Source of the DNA: Gemmatimonadota bacterium
GTDB taxonomy: Bacteria > Latescibacterota > UBA2968
Length of the DNA stretch: 61,369 bases
Direction of reading: 5' to 3'
NCBI GenBank assembly: GCA_026705765.1
Contig: JAPPAB010000003.1
Location: forward strand, 1 to 61,369
The notes beneath the pieces were generated by a model. The model was not told the origin of the DNA and did not search any database. It saw only the letters and a program-made list of their open reading frames with translations. This document shows, in pieces, positions 26,056 to 34,728 of this stretch; positions within the stretch are counted from its first letter, which is position 1, and each line of letters begins with the position of its first letter. The position numbers and the translations under genes were made by a program.

Positions 26056-28566
26056 TTACCCCGTTACGGATGAGCGCAATGTGAGGATCTCTTCTCCCTG
26101 CGTATTCACGTCGAACCCGTACCGCTCTTTCTCAACACCAATCTCGAATCCATTCTCGTTCTGTATCACCTGCGCATTTGCCTGGTGCTCTACAAAAGCA
26201 AAAACCAGAATATCTCCGAGGGTTGATAGCTGCACCCGCGTGTTCGCATCCCGCGCTCCCGGGACAAAACTCACCAAACTTCCCGCCGCCAGCCCAGAAG
26301 GTGCGAAAGGCACCTCCTCCCTCTCGAAATAGGCATCCTCTCCGTACAGGAGCAACGCATTGATCGATCGCCCACCCGCACCGAAACGCGCTTGTTTTGC
26401 CCGGACCCGTCTCAAATCTACCGGGTTTAACTTCCAGCCCAACGCACTACTTCCGGTTTCCGGCCCCAGGTCCGTCTCAAAATCCAACAGCAACCGCCTG
26501 CGCCCCGGACATGTCAGATCTACCCTGTCAAGGTCGCATTTCACCCCTGTCCCAGGCATCTGCACTGCGCCCCCAAACGCCAGCACCGTATTCGACTTGA
26601 TGTAAAACGTCCTCGGTTCTGCACGCGACTGCAGATTCTGAGAATCCACTCCCAGTTCACCAAAAATCGCACGGTCGTCGCACCTGTTCCGGCATCCATC
26701 CACCTCGATCTCAATAAACGGATTGCCTCCCGATCGATTGAACTCACCCCATCGGATAACCGCATCATGCCACCTATCGGGTTCGATTTTCACCGATGAG
26801 ACGACCTCTACCGACGTATTCCGCTGGCTCTGCACAACAAATGTCAGCGCGCCCCCGTCCATTATTGCCAGCGAATAATTATTGACCCGGCTCCCCATGA
26901 CTTTTCCCACGCCGATTCCCGTATTAAACAAAACCTTTGGCTCTTCTTTCCCTCCCTCGCCGTTCAACCGGAAACGCATCCGCAATTCACCTGCCCTGGG
27001 ATTAAAATAAGGCGCTCTCTCGTACTGCAAGTAATCGCGGCCGTTCAATCGCACGAACCCCTCCCCCCCATTCCGCATAATTCTTACACCGCGTCTCCGG
27101 CGTCTCAATGCCGTTACAAGGATTGGAAAAGTCCCTTTCAACAGCCAGTATTCATGATCCGTTCGAATAGACCGCACGCGCAACCGTTCGAACCGCGCTG
27201 CTGTATCCAGCCGCCGCAGAAACGCCACGATCTCGTTTTGCCCACCCGTAAAAGGAAGGCTGCCGCAGGCCACCGGCTGGGCCTCCTCCGCGGAAATCGT
27301 CTTTAAAATCGGATATCCGCCCCATTGCACATGTAAGTTCATAAACCCATGTGCGCTCCCGCCTTTGTATCCCGACACACAACAGACCACAGCCTCCCTG
27401 TCCCATTCACTGCGCAGCAATCCGGTCTCCCCGTAGTGCATTCGGGTAAATTTTCTTGAAAGCGGCAATACAATCTTGCGACTCGACCCCTGGGACTCAG
27501 GATCATAATAACAATAAGCGTACGGAGCGTATGCGATCATGCACTCCGCCGTCGTACCCTTCACGCCCATCCCAAACCGGTAGAGTCGTCCCAGCCTCGG
27601 ATCGCCAAGTGCTACGTCCCGCATCTCGGCGTCCCCAGCCTCCTGCGCCAGCCGCAGCAGGGTCACCGAACACGCATCTATCTGGCTGCCCGAAATCACA
27701 TTTGAATTTTCCGGGTAGTACAGCCTGTCTTCGATCACCGGCGGCGGTGCCAGATGATATCGAAACCACGTCAAAGGCCGCTCCAGCCGCTTAGGAAAAG
27801 CCTCATACAGATCTTCCCCCGTCACATTGCGCAGCGCATCGGCGAAGTGAAGCATCCACAAATTTTCCCACGGCCAGAACGCAGGTCCGTCGCCCGGTGC
27901 ACCATCTCGCCCGCAACCATAGGGCATCACTCCGCTGCGAAACCGATCGATCACGGCCGATACCCAGGCTTCCGCATCGGGATGTTTTCCCAACAAATAC
28001 AAAGCCGCCACGCCAAAATGCCCATTGTCAACCACGGCGTGGTGTCGTCCATCCGATGAGTATCGGTTCCGCTCCACATCCGGCCACCAGCGTTTCATCA
28101 TCCGAACCAAACACTCGGTCGCCTGTTTTTTTTCCATGTCGGGCAACGCCTTGTCGAGCAGATCCAGCGCCAGCGCAAACGCCTGCATATACCGGTTGGC
28201 TGTATAAAAATGCTCTTCTACCCGGTCACTATGTTCCCATTCCCCTGCCGCACGCAACCAATCTCTCGCCCGTTTCAACCAGCGCGGATCTCCCGTCAGC
28301 CGCCAGGCGAACGCGTAATGCTCTATCAGCGCGGTTGCGTGCATCCCCGTATAGAACGTCAGGTATAGCTGGTGGTACGGATGCGGACTGTGCGGGCGTT
28401 CGGGAATTCGTTTCCACGGTCGCTGAAAATAAAAAATCTCGCAATCTGCGAGAATATTCTTAAGGATTCGTTTTCGCGCCTCATCCTTCGGCGGCTCGAA
28501 TCTGTAATCTGGATCATCGACGGGATGATATAGCCTGGGATGTTCCTCACGTAGAATTTGAACCAT
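26056..28566 (-). CDS. heparinase II/III-like polysaccharide-degrading protein
   Basis: An 836-residue protein. The first 330 residues look like an (alpha/alpha)-toroid: repeated helices with WLKRARDWLRAAGEW, FYTANRYMQAFALALDLLDKA and HHAVVDNGHFGVAALYLLG. This is followed by a beta-rich middle part (HYGETGLLRSEWDREAVVCCVSGYKGG) as in heparinase II/III-family lyases and DUF4962 proteins. The C-terminal third resembles a laminin-G or lectin-like domain. There is no signal peptide at the chosen start, odd for an extracellular lyase. The gene is richer in G and C (many runs such as GCCGCAGCAG) than its neighbours, which suggests transfer. Substrate unknown. Confidence 0.65.
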   Translation of the reverse strand: MVQILREEHPRLYHPVDDPDYRFEPPKDEARKRILKNILADCEIFYFQRPWKRIPERPHSPHPYHQLYLTFYTGMHATALIEHYAFAWRLTGDPRWLKRARDWLRAAGEWEHSDRVEEHFYTANRYMQAFALALDLLDKALPDMEKKQATECLVRMMKRWWPDVERNRYSSDGRHHAVVDNGHFGVAALYLLGKHPDAEAWVSAVIDRFRSGVMPYGCGRDGAPGDGPAFWPWENLWMLHFADALRNVTGEDLYEAFPKRLERPLTWFRYHLAPPPVIEDRLYYPENSNVISGSQIDACSVTLLRLAQEAGDAEMRDVALGDPRLGRLYRFGMGVKGTTAECMIAYAPYAYCYYDPESQGSSRKIVLPLSRKFTRMHYGETGLLRSEWDREAVVCCVSGYKGGSAHGFMNLHVQWGGYPILKTISAEEAQPVACGSLPFTGGQNEIVAFLRRLDTAARFERLRVRSIRTDHEYWLLKGTFPILVTALRRRRRGVRIMRNGGEGFVRLNGRDYLQYERAPYFNPRAGELRMRFRLNGEGGKEEPKVLFNTGIGVGKVMGSRVNNYSLAIMDGGALTFVVQSQRNTSVEVVSSVKIEPDRWHDAVIRWGEFNRSGGNPFIEIEVDGCRNRCDDRAIFGELGVDSQNLQSRAEPRTFYIKSNTVLAFGGAVQMPGTGVKCDLDRVDLTCPGRRRLLLDFETDLGPETGSSALGWKLNPVDLRRVRAKQARFGAGGRSINALLLYGEDAYFEREEVPFAPSGLAAGSLVSFVPGARDANTRVQLSTLGDILVFAFVEHQANAQVIQNENGFEIGVEKERYGFDVNTQGEEILTLRSSVTG

Positions 28567-28568
28567 AA

Positions 28569-28949
28569 TTATTTCAAAGCCTCATCAATTAAAAACAGAT
28601 CGGTCAGCAGCGCGCGCAAATGGATAGAGGCATTTAAGTTGTCGATCAACTGGGAACTGATGGCGGGCTTGCCCAGCACGAGTTTAATGCCCGCCTGTGC
28701 TCTTTTCGCATCGGCATTCATCTCATCCAAAAAATCTCGATAATCCGCAAGTCCTCTTTCCCTTGCGATAAACGCTGCGGATTCTCCCAGATTGTCGAGC
28801 GCGTTATTCATCTCTTTTAGCGCGTGTCGAATCTGAGAATCTGGCCCGTCATCTCCTTCTATACCTTGTGCGGCATAAGCCAACATCAATTCATAGCCCG
28901 ACTCTATCGCTTCAATATGTTGCGCCCACTCTGAGAAAACATCTGCCAT
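28569..28949 (-). CDS. hypothetical helical protein, last gene of hydroxylase operon
   Basis: I do not recognise the 126-residue product. It is predicted almost all-helical, with acidic and aliphatic heptads (LKEMNNALDNLGESAAFIARER) and no signal or membrane segment. It begins 3 bp after the cytochrome b gene, so it is transcribed with the molybdenum hydroxylase. By position it could be a cytoplasmic assembly or cofactor-insertion factor, an inference only. The heparinase-like gene ends the run after 2 bp more, so even that gene may be co-transcribed. Confidence 0.6.
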   Translation of the reverse strand: MADVFSEWAQHIEAIESGYELMLAYAAQGIEGDDGPDSQIRHALKEMNNALDNLGESAAFIARERGLADYRDFLDEMNADAKRAQAGIKLVLGKPAISSQLIDNLNASIHLRALLTDLFLIDEALK

Positions 28950-28952
28950 TCG

Positions 28953-29579
28953 TCATATGCCTTTTCTTTTTGCATCCCACTTTTTTGGATCGTGATGTGC
29001 GCGATATTCCTCGTCTGTAATCCATCCTTTAATCATCGATCGCGTATAAAAAAGTTTCTCGGGCCGTATCGCGAAATAAACATGCATCATAATCAGCGGA
29101 ATAAAACACAGACCCGAAAAATCGTGCAAAACATAAATAATACCCCAGCTTTCACCCGAAAAAACATAAGGATCCCGCGTCCAGAAAGGCGAATCAATTT
29201 TAAGCAACATCAAAATACCCGTCACACAGGCAATCAGACTCATAATCGCCACAATATGGTGATAAACCTTTTGCATCAGCCAGTATTTGCCGGGCGATAC
29301 TTTCAAAGCCTTGATCGAACCCGCCAGCGAGGAAAGAACATCTGCAAATTCTCCTCGTGCGATCCACATAGACCGCCAGTCTTGCCGGGTCAGGGCGTAA
29401 ATAATATGAAACAAAACAGAAGCAGTAAAAATCACCCCGGAAACCCAGTGCAGCGTCACCCACGCAAACTTGATCCCCAAAATCGGCAAGAAACCAGTCA
29501 ATAACAGGGCAATCATACACGCTGCCATCAACCAGTGATTGATTCGGGTAGCGAGAGTATGTCTCAGCAGAGCATTCAT
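28953..29579 (-). CDS. formate-dehydrogenase-gamma-type cytochrome b
   Basis: A 208-residue membrane protein with four or five spans. The first span starts TRINHWLMAACM, and His residues in several spans (HWVSGVIFTASVLFH, KVYHHIVAIMS, HDFSGLCFIPLIMMH) can bind two haems. This is the pattern of cytochrome b subunits of Fdn-type enzymes, which take electrons from a periplasmic dehydrogenase to quinone. The ATG overlaps the stop of the 51-residue gene (ATGA), so translation is coupled. The longer frame to 29672 encodes the 51-residue gene in another phase and is rejected. Together with the exported Fe-S subunit it implies a membrane-anchored periplasmic hydroxylase. Confidence 0.85.
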   Translation of the reverse strand: MNALLRHTLATRINHWLMAACMIALLLTGFLPILGIKFAWVTLHWVSGVIFTASVLFHIIYALTRQDWRSMWIARGEFADVLSSLAGSIKALKVSPGKYWLMQKVYHHIVAIMSLIACVTGILMLLKIDSPFWTRDPYVFSGESWGIIYVLHDFSGLCFIPLIMMHVYFAIRPEKLFYTRSMIKGWITDEEYRAHHDPKKWDAKRKGI

Positions 29580-29731
29580 TGACCGTTTTTTTTCACCCAA
29601 AAGTGCATATAACCCGCATGCAAAACAATAAACACAACGCCTGCACCTGCAAAATACCCGATCAGGTCCCACGAAAGACCTTCTAAAACCCGCTGTCCCC
29701 AGGCATCACTGGTATATCGAAAAATATCCAT
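29576..29731 (-). CDS. 51-residue single-span membrane protein
   Basis: An unnoticed small gene wedged between the FAD subunit and cytochrome b. Its product begins MDIFRYTSDAWGQRVL. One hydrophobic span follows (DLIGYFAGAGVVFIVLHAGYMHFW), then KKNGQ. The start codon overlaps the FAD-subunit stop (TGATG), and the stop overlaps the cytochrome b start (ATGA). Both junctions fit translational coupling, and the reading frame is clean. The short positive tail after the span fits an N-out or N-in anchor with the His inside the span as a possible haem ligand. It is too short to name. I see it as a subunit of the hydroxylase-cytochrome complex. Confidence 0.8.
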   Translation of the reverse strand: MDIFRYTSDAWGQRVLEGLSWDLIGYFAGAGVVFIVLHAGYMHFWVKKNGQ

Positions 29732-30720
29732 CAGCTCTCCCGTATTACCCGCTTGACGAGACTCTCCATAAGGGGAATCTTAAACCCATTGTAATTCAGC
29801 GGCGTGGCGCCCCGGGTTGCCGCACTCGCAGCGAGATCGGCAGATGCGCCATTTGGAGGACTGCCCTTGACCACCTCTTCCACAACTGTCAGGCGCCTCG
29901 GTACACACGCAACACCGCCGCATGCCATGCGGATATCGGCTATCGCGTCGTTCTCTACCTTCATTGCAGAGGCAATATTGACCAGCGCGAAATCCCATGT
30001 GTTCCTTTCGGCCACCTTTTCAAAATAAAAACGCGCACCTGCCCATGTGTTGGGAATCACAATAGACTTGAGCAAATCACCCGGTTGCAAAATCGTCATG
30101 CGCATAATATCCACATCTGGACCAATAAAAAAGTTCTCTGCCAGCACCTCTTTTTCTCCATCGCCATTTACAACCACCATACGCGCATCGAGGGCAACAA
30201 GTGCGGGTGCGGTATCTGAAGGAGACACGGCAATACACCGATCCGCCCCAAAAAGACAATGCTCGCGGTCAATTCCCTCGGGCGTATCCGCATAACATGT
30301 ATTCCCGCCCGCGCGATAACAATCCAGCCCATACCGATAATACCAGCATCGCGTATCCTGACAGACATTGCCCCCGATCGTTCCCGCATTGCGAATTTGC
30401 GGACTGGCAACATGCCGCGCAGCATCGGCCAATACGCCGTATTTCTCTTTAATCAGCGCACTCGTCTCAATCTCCGTCAGCGTGGTCAACGCGCCAATCT
30501 CAATCCCATCGGCTGTTTCGCGAATCCCATGCAAATCATCAATACCGTTAATATCGATAACTGCTCGGGGCTTCTTGGCGCGGTCCTTAAACCAGTCAAA
30601 ACTATCCTGACCACCTGCCAGAACCCAACCGTCATCGCCATAGCGATCCATTAAATTCAGTGCGTGGTCTATCGCCGTGGGCTGATACAATTCAAAATTA
30701 GCCATCATATCTTTGAGCAT
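29731..30720 (-). CDS. PaoB-like FAD subunit with 4Fe-4S insertion
   Basis: The 329-residue flavin subunit of a molybdenum hydroxylase. FAD-binding segments are WVLAGGQDSF and the IRNAGTIGGN core. After the latter comes an insertion with Cys120, Cys125, Cys134, Cys142, Cys155 and Cys162, the RCWYYR type also found in E. coli PaoB and in 4-hydroxybenzoyl-CoA reductase beta subunits, where it holds a 4Fe-4S cluster. It follows the Mo subunit by 15 bp and ends in a TGATG overlap with the 51-residue gene. Electron path: Mo, 2Fe-2S clusters, FAD/4Fe-4S, then cytochrome b. Confidence 0.92.
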   Translation of the reverse strand: MLKDMMANFELYQPTAIDHALNLMDRYGDDGWVLAGGQDSFDWFKDRAKKPRAVIDINGIDDLHGIRETADGIEIGALTTLTEIETSALIKEKYGVLADAARHVASPQIRNAGTIGGNVCQDTRCWYYRYGLDCYRAGGNTCYADTPEGIDREHCLFGADRCIAVSPSDTAPALVALDARMVVVNGDGEKEVLAENFFIGPDVDIMRMTILQPGDLLKSIVIPNTWAGARFYFEKVAERNTWDFALVNIASAMKVENDAIADIRMACGGVACVPRRLTVVEEVVKGSPPNGASADLAASAATRGATPLNYNGFKIPLMESLVKRVIRES

Positions 30721-30735
30721 CTCATTTTCCCCTTC

Positions 30736-33132
30736 TCATACCGTATTCACCTGCAGTGCTTTATACGACTGTTCGCGTCCTGCGGCTGCATTGACAATAT
30801 GATCGGTCGTCACGGGCATCCGATTAAAATAATACCCGTCCAGCGCGTCTGAAATCGCGCACAAAAGCGCGGCAGCAGCACACCCCTGCACAGGCTCACC
30901 TATCCCCTTAGCACCAACTGGATTTTGGGGATCGGCGATATCGACCACCTCGGTTTTCATCTCAGATGGCACATCGAGATAAGACGGCGGCTTGCACTGA
31001 TAAAGCCCCATATTTGCTGGAAGGCCGTTTTGCGGATCATACACGTATCGCTCCAGCGCAGCCAGACCAAATCCCATAACTGCGCCGCCTTTGATCTGCG
31101 TCTCCAGCCCCTGTGGGTGCAGTACCGTACCGCATTCCGCTACACCCACGTAATCCAGAATTTCGTATTTACCAGTCTCCAGATCCAACTCAATCTCGAT
31201 AAACCCGACCGCCATCGCAGGTACAACGCCCTCGTGCTTCAGATTGTCTTTGGCAACACCGATCAAGCCCGTGCCCGCAAGCCCAGCCACCGAGGTTTTT
31301 GTCATGGCGTGAATATCCTCTGGAGCTTCATGACCGTCGTATTTGCCTCCCAGTTCAATCGCGCGTTTTGCCGCATCGGCAAATCCCATACTTTTGGATT
31401 TGTCCGTCTTATGCACAATCCGCTCATCGGCCAGATCGTAATCACCGGGAGAGCCTCCCAGGTCCATTGCTGCAATCTCCAGCAATTTGTTTTTCGCGTC
31501 CATAGCCGCAACATAATTCGTGCGCGTCATCGTAAACGAGGTATTGCTCCCCCACTGTGCGTGATTCCACGGCAAATGACGACGGCTGTCGCCCCGCTCA
31601 ATCACACAATTTTCCCATTTACACGTCAGCACTTCGGCGGCTGCAAGAGAGGTTGCAGTGTGCGAAAACGTGCCGAGGTTGCCAACGCCCGAATGAATGT
31701 GCAACTTGCCCTCTGGCGTCAGGCGCACCAGGCCATCAAACTTACTTGAACCCGCCGAGTGATAAGCCTGTCCAATTCCCACGCCTATAACCTTAGATCC
31801 GTTTCTCTGACGGCTTTTTTGCTTTTTTTCTGCCCAATCAAAAGCCCTGCCGCCTTTGTCCAGTGCCTCGCGCATATAAACGCTCGTAACAGGTCCTTGC
31901 CTGCGCCCGTATTTCGAATCGTTATCGGGTGCATTGATGTGCCGAATCGCCAGTTGATCAATGCCCAATTCTTCAGCGGCCTTGTCGAGCAAAGGTTCGA
32001 CTACACAGGCGATCTGATTTTGTCCGGGACCTCGCTGTGCCCCCCTGATTGGCGTATTGGTATATACGGGAATTCCCCGAAAGCGCATGGCCTCGGGCGT
32101 ATAAACCAGCGAAACCGCATCGCCAGCAGCGGTCCAATCACCGCCGCCGCGATAGGCACCATTTTCCTGAATTACGTACATATCCAGCGCACTAATCCGC
32201 CCGTTGTCGCGAAAACCAATTTTAATTCGCCCCTGAAAGCCGTGGCGCGCAGACCCGATGAAATACTCTTCCGCGCGACTAATACGCATCATGACGGGAC
32301 GCCCAATTTTTTTGGACATAAGCGGCGGAATCGCCATCACGGGATACGCCGTGCCTTTGGAACCAAAACCCCCACCGCAATATTCCGCGATATAAACCAG
32401 ATCTTCAGAATTCATATCCAGGAGACGGGCCAGATCGCGCGTGGGACGGCTCTGGCTTTGCGTTGCGCCATACACGAAACACTTGCCGTTTTGCCATAAA
32501 GCCATGCACGATCTCGGTTCCATTGAATGATGCGGATTATTTGCCGTGACAAAGCTCTCATCTACGATCAATTTCGCATTTTCAAATCCCTGGTCAACCT
32601 CGCCATAAGACCATTCAGTTGCGGGTTTGCCCGTCGGACACACATCCTTATCGACAAAATCGCCAGCAGTCCATTTGATTGTCTCGCTTCCCGAACGCCG
32701 GTTGCGAACATTGCCGTCTTCTCGGGCATTTGTGCCGCCGGGATAGAGACTCTCCAGAGGATCGAGCGTAAAAGGCAGAGGTTCATAATCAATCGCAATT
32801 TTGTCGATTGCATCCTGTGCCGTCTGCTCGTCGAGCGCGGCAACCGCCAGAATCGGGTCCCCTACATAATGGGGATTATTCGTCAATATGGGATTGTTCG
32901 GCGCGTTTTGCTCGGGCACGTCATCGGCAGTTAAAATACCCAAAACGCCCTGCATCTTCATCGCTTCGGACACATCGATGTTGCGAACGCGCGCATGGGG
33001 CATTGTGCTCAAAAGCAAGCGACAAAACACCATGCCTTCGGCGCGAAAATCCTCTGCGTATTTTGCCTTACCCGTAACCTTTGCCGCCACATCTGGCGGC
33101 GTAAAATCCTTGCCAATCAATTGATATGCCAT
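30736..33132 (-). CDS. PaoC-like Mo-cofactor subunit
   Basis: The 798-residue catalytic subunit. Seen features are GKDFTPPDVAAKVTGKAKYAEDF at the N-terminus, GGGFGSKG near 256, RGPGQNQIACVVEPLLDKAAEEL near 365 and the catalytic Glu in GAKGIGEPVQGCAAAALL near 750. It has no signal of its own, so export depends on hitch-hiking with the Tat-tagged Fe-S subunit, as known for PaoABC and related enzymes. The start codon abuts the Fe-S stop (TAAATG). PaoABC-like enzymes oxidise aldehydes, but this subunit's substrate is not readable. Confidence 0.93.
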   Translation of the reverse strand: MAYQLIGKDFTPPDVAAKVTGKAKYAEDFRAEGMVFCRLLLSTMPHARVRNIDVSEAMKMQGVLGILTADDVPEQNAPNNPILTNNPHYVGDPILAVAALDEQTAQDAIDKIAIDYEPLPFTLDPLESLYPGGTNAREDGNVRNRRSGSETIKWTAGDFVDKDVCPTGKPATEWSYGEVDQGFENAKLIVDESFVTANNPHHSMEPRSCMALWQNGKCFVYGATQSQSRPTRDLARLLDMNSEDLVYIAEYCGGGFGSKGTAYPVMAIPPLMSKKIGRPVMMRISRAEEYFIGSARHGFQGRIKIGFRDNGRISALDMYVIQENGAYRGGGDWTAAGDAVSLVYTPEAMRFRGIPVYTNTPIRGAQRGPGQNQIACVVEPLLDKAAEELGIDQLAIRHINAPDNDSKYGRRQGPVTSVYMREALDKGGRAFDWAEKKQKSRQRNGSKVIGVGIGQAYHSAGSSKFDGLVRLTPEGKLHIHSGVGNLGTFSHTATSLAAAEVLTCKWENCVIERGDSRRHLPWNHAQWGSNTSFTMTRTNYVAAMDAKNKLLEIAAMDLGGSPGDYDLADERIVHKTDKSKSMGFADAAKRAIELGGKYDGHEAPEDIHAMTKTSVAGLAGTGLIGVAKDNLKHEGVVPAMAVGFIEIELDLETGKYEILDYVGVAECGTVLHPQGLETQIKGGAVMGFGLAALERYVYDPQNGLPANMGLYQCKPPSYLDVPSEMKTEVVDIADPQNPVGAKGIGEPVQGCAAAALLCAISDALDGYYFNRMPVTTDHIVNAAAGREQSYKALQVNTV

Positions 33133-33777
33133 TTAAGAAGCCTCCTCTGCCGCGCGCATTACTGAGTTTAGATAATTATCGTAAGCACCACAGCGACAAA
33201 GATTTCCAGACATGGCAACCCGCGCTTCTTCGCGGGTTGGATTCGGATTGATCTTGAGCAGTGCCACCGCCGACATCACCTGACCCGGCGTGCAAAAACC
33301 ACACTGGGGTCCCAGTTCTTCAATAAATGCTCGCTGAACCGGATGCAATGTGCCATCTTCGCCTTCAAGACCCTCGACGGTCACAACCGAACGGCCCCGC
33401 ACGCGGTGGGTTAAAGTCGAACACGAATACATCGCCACATCATCGACCAGCACTGTACACGCACCGCATTCACCCCGGTCGCACCCCAGCTTTGTGCCCG
33501 TAAGCCCCAGTTTATACCGCAACGTCATCGCCAGTGTTTCCTGCGGCAAAACATCAACGCGACGCACGCGACCATTTACATTGAGAGAAATGAGCCGCTC
33601 AACCGCGCCCGGCGCGCTACCCATATCACCCGCACAGCCCCCAAACACATATCCCATAGCAGAAATAGACGCGCCAGTGGCAATAATCCCTTTGATAAAA
33701 TCGCGTCTCGACATCCCCGCCCGCCCCATTGCCACATCATCTGAAAAAGCGACCTCGCGAGATAAACTTGTATCCAT
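33133..33777 (-). CDS. Tat-exported 2Fe-2S subunit of molybdenum hydroxylase
   Basis: A 214-residue protein that begins with a Tat signal: MSRRDFIKG (Arg24-Arg25) followed by a hydrophobic stretch. After this come the two 2Fe-2S motifs CDRGECGAC ... SC and CGFC ... CRC. This is the layout of E. coli PaoA (YagT), the exported small subunit of the periplasmic aldehyde oxidoreductase. It heads the six-gene operon. A strong AGGAGGAGG precedes the start at 33777. Confidence 0.93.
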   Translation of the reverse strand: MDTSLSREVAFSDDVAMGRAGMSRRDFIKGIIATGASISAMGYVFGGCAGDMGSAPGAVERLISLNVNGRVRRVDVLPQETLAMTLRYKLGLTGTKLGCDRGECGACTVLVDDVAMYSCSTLTHRVRGRSVVTVEGLEGEDGTLHPVQRAFIEELGPQCGFCTPGQVMSAVALLKINPNPTREEARVAMSGNLCRCGAYDNYLNSVMRAAEEAS

Positions 33778-33797
33778 AGAACCTCCTCCTGCTCTCT

Positions 33798-34724
33798 TTA
33801 ATTACTCGTTTTGTATTCCCTTCGATCCTCCAAAACCCTATCAATACCACGCATCCACGACAGGTCTCTTCCAATAACAAGTTCTGTCATTGCCGCATGG
33901 TGTGTATTCTTCATGGGTATAGGCTTAGCCATAAACTGATGCTTTCGCGCAAGTTTTTTAACCTCTTCTGCATTGTCATAAGTCATTATAAAGTCGCCTT
34001 TTAAATTTTCACAGGCCGCAAAAAGAGCTTCGTGGTCCAATTCAAAGTGCGTATAAAGACGACTGCCTGCTTTCTTACCACCAGCAGTATATGGGGGATC
34101 AATAAAGAATACCACCTCTTCATCGTCTTTATATCGTTCCAATACATCAAACGCATCACCATGTTCGAAACGCAATTTATCTCGCATCAAGTTAATAGCT
34201 CGCAGACGCTTGGCAAGTGTGGTTGGATACCAGCGTGAAAGAACACCTTTGCCCGATTCGCCATTCTTCAGAAATCCGGCTCCTGCCGCCAAAATTCCAC
34301 TGTGAAATGTGCGATTTTTTATAATGGTCTGAAATGCTTTTTCTTTGGTTAATTTTCTATGGATATTGATCTCGGCAATAGCGTTTTCCCTCGACATTTC
34401 AAAGTTTAATATTCTTTTAGCAAGCCATTCTGCTTCACCATCAATAATCGTTTGCCATACAGCCGCAACATCCTCATCGAGTTCAACCATCAACGCAGTT
34501 TCGGTCAGGTTCTCAAAAATTGCTGTTAAAGAGATAATACCGCCTCCAGCAAAAGGCTCAACCATGAGCCTGGGGCGTTTTGGTTGTGAGATGAGCCATT
34601 CTCGAAGCCTGGGAACAAACCAGGTCTTACCACCGGGATACCGAAATGGACTGCGCTGTGGAACAGAGGCGACGTTGACGGCCTTTAAGGGTTCTTCTTT
34701 GTCACTAAATAGCAATTTTTGCAT
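33798..34724 (-). CDS. D12-class N6-adenine DNA methyltransferase
   Basis: Methylates adenine at N6 within a DNA recognition site, protecting it from the adjoining nuclease. The 308-residue protein has the Dam-like SAM motif FRYPGGKTWF (27-36) and the catalytic DPPYTAGG motif (Asp209). The start at 34724 is preferred, 4 bp after the nuclease stop; the longer frame lacks support. The region is AT-richer than its neighbours, as often for restriction-modification genes. It abuts the hydroxylase operon (20 bp to the Fe-S subunit start), so it may have inserted upstream of it. Confidence 0.93.
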   Translation of the reverse strand: MQKLLFSDKEEPLKAVNVASVPQRSPFRYPGGKTWFVPRLREWLISQPKRPRLMVEPFAGGGIISLTAIFENLTETALMVELDEDVAAVWQTIIDGEAEWLAKRILNFEMSRENAIAEINIHRKLTKEKAFQTIIKNRTFHSGILAAGAGFLKNGESGKGVLSRWYPTTLAKRLRAINLMRDKLRFEHGDAFDVLERYKDDEEVVFFIDPPYTAGGKKAGSRLYTHFELDHEALFAACENLKGDFIMTYDNAEEVKKLARKHQFMAKPIPMKNTHHAAMTELVIGRDLSWMRGIDRVLEDRREYKTSN

Positions 34725-34728
34725 GTGG

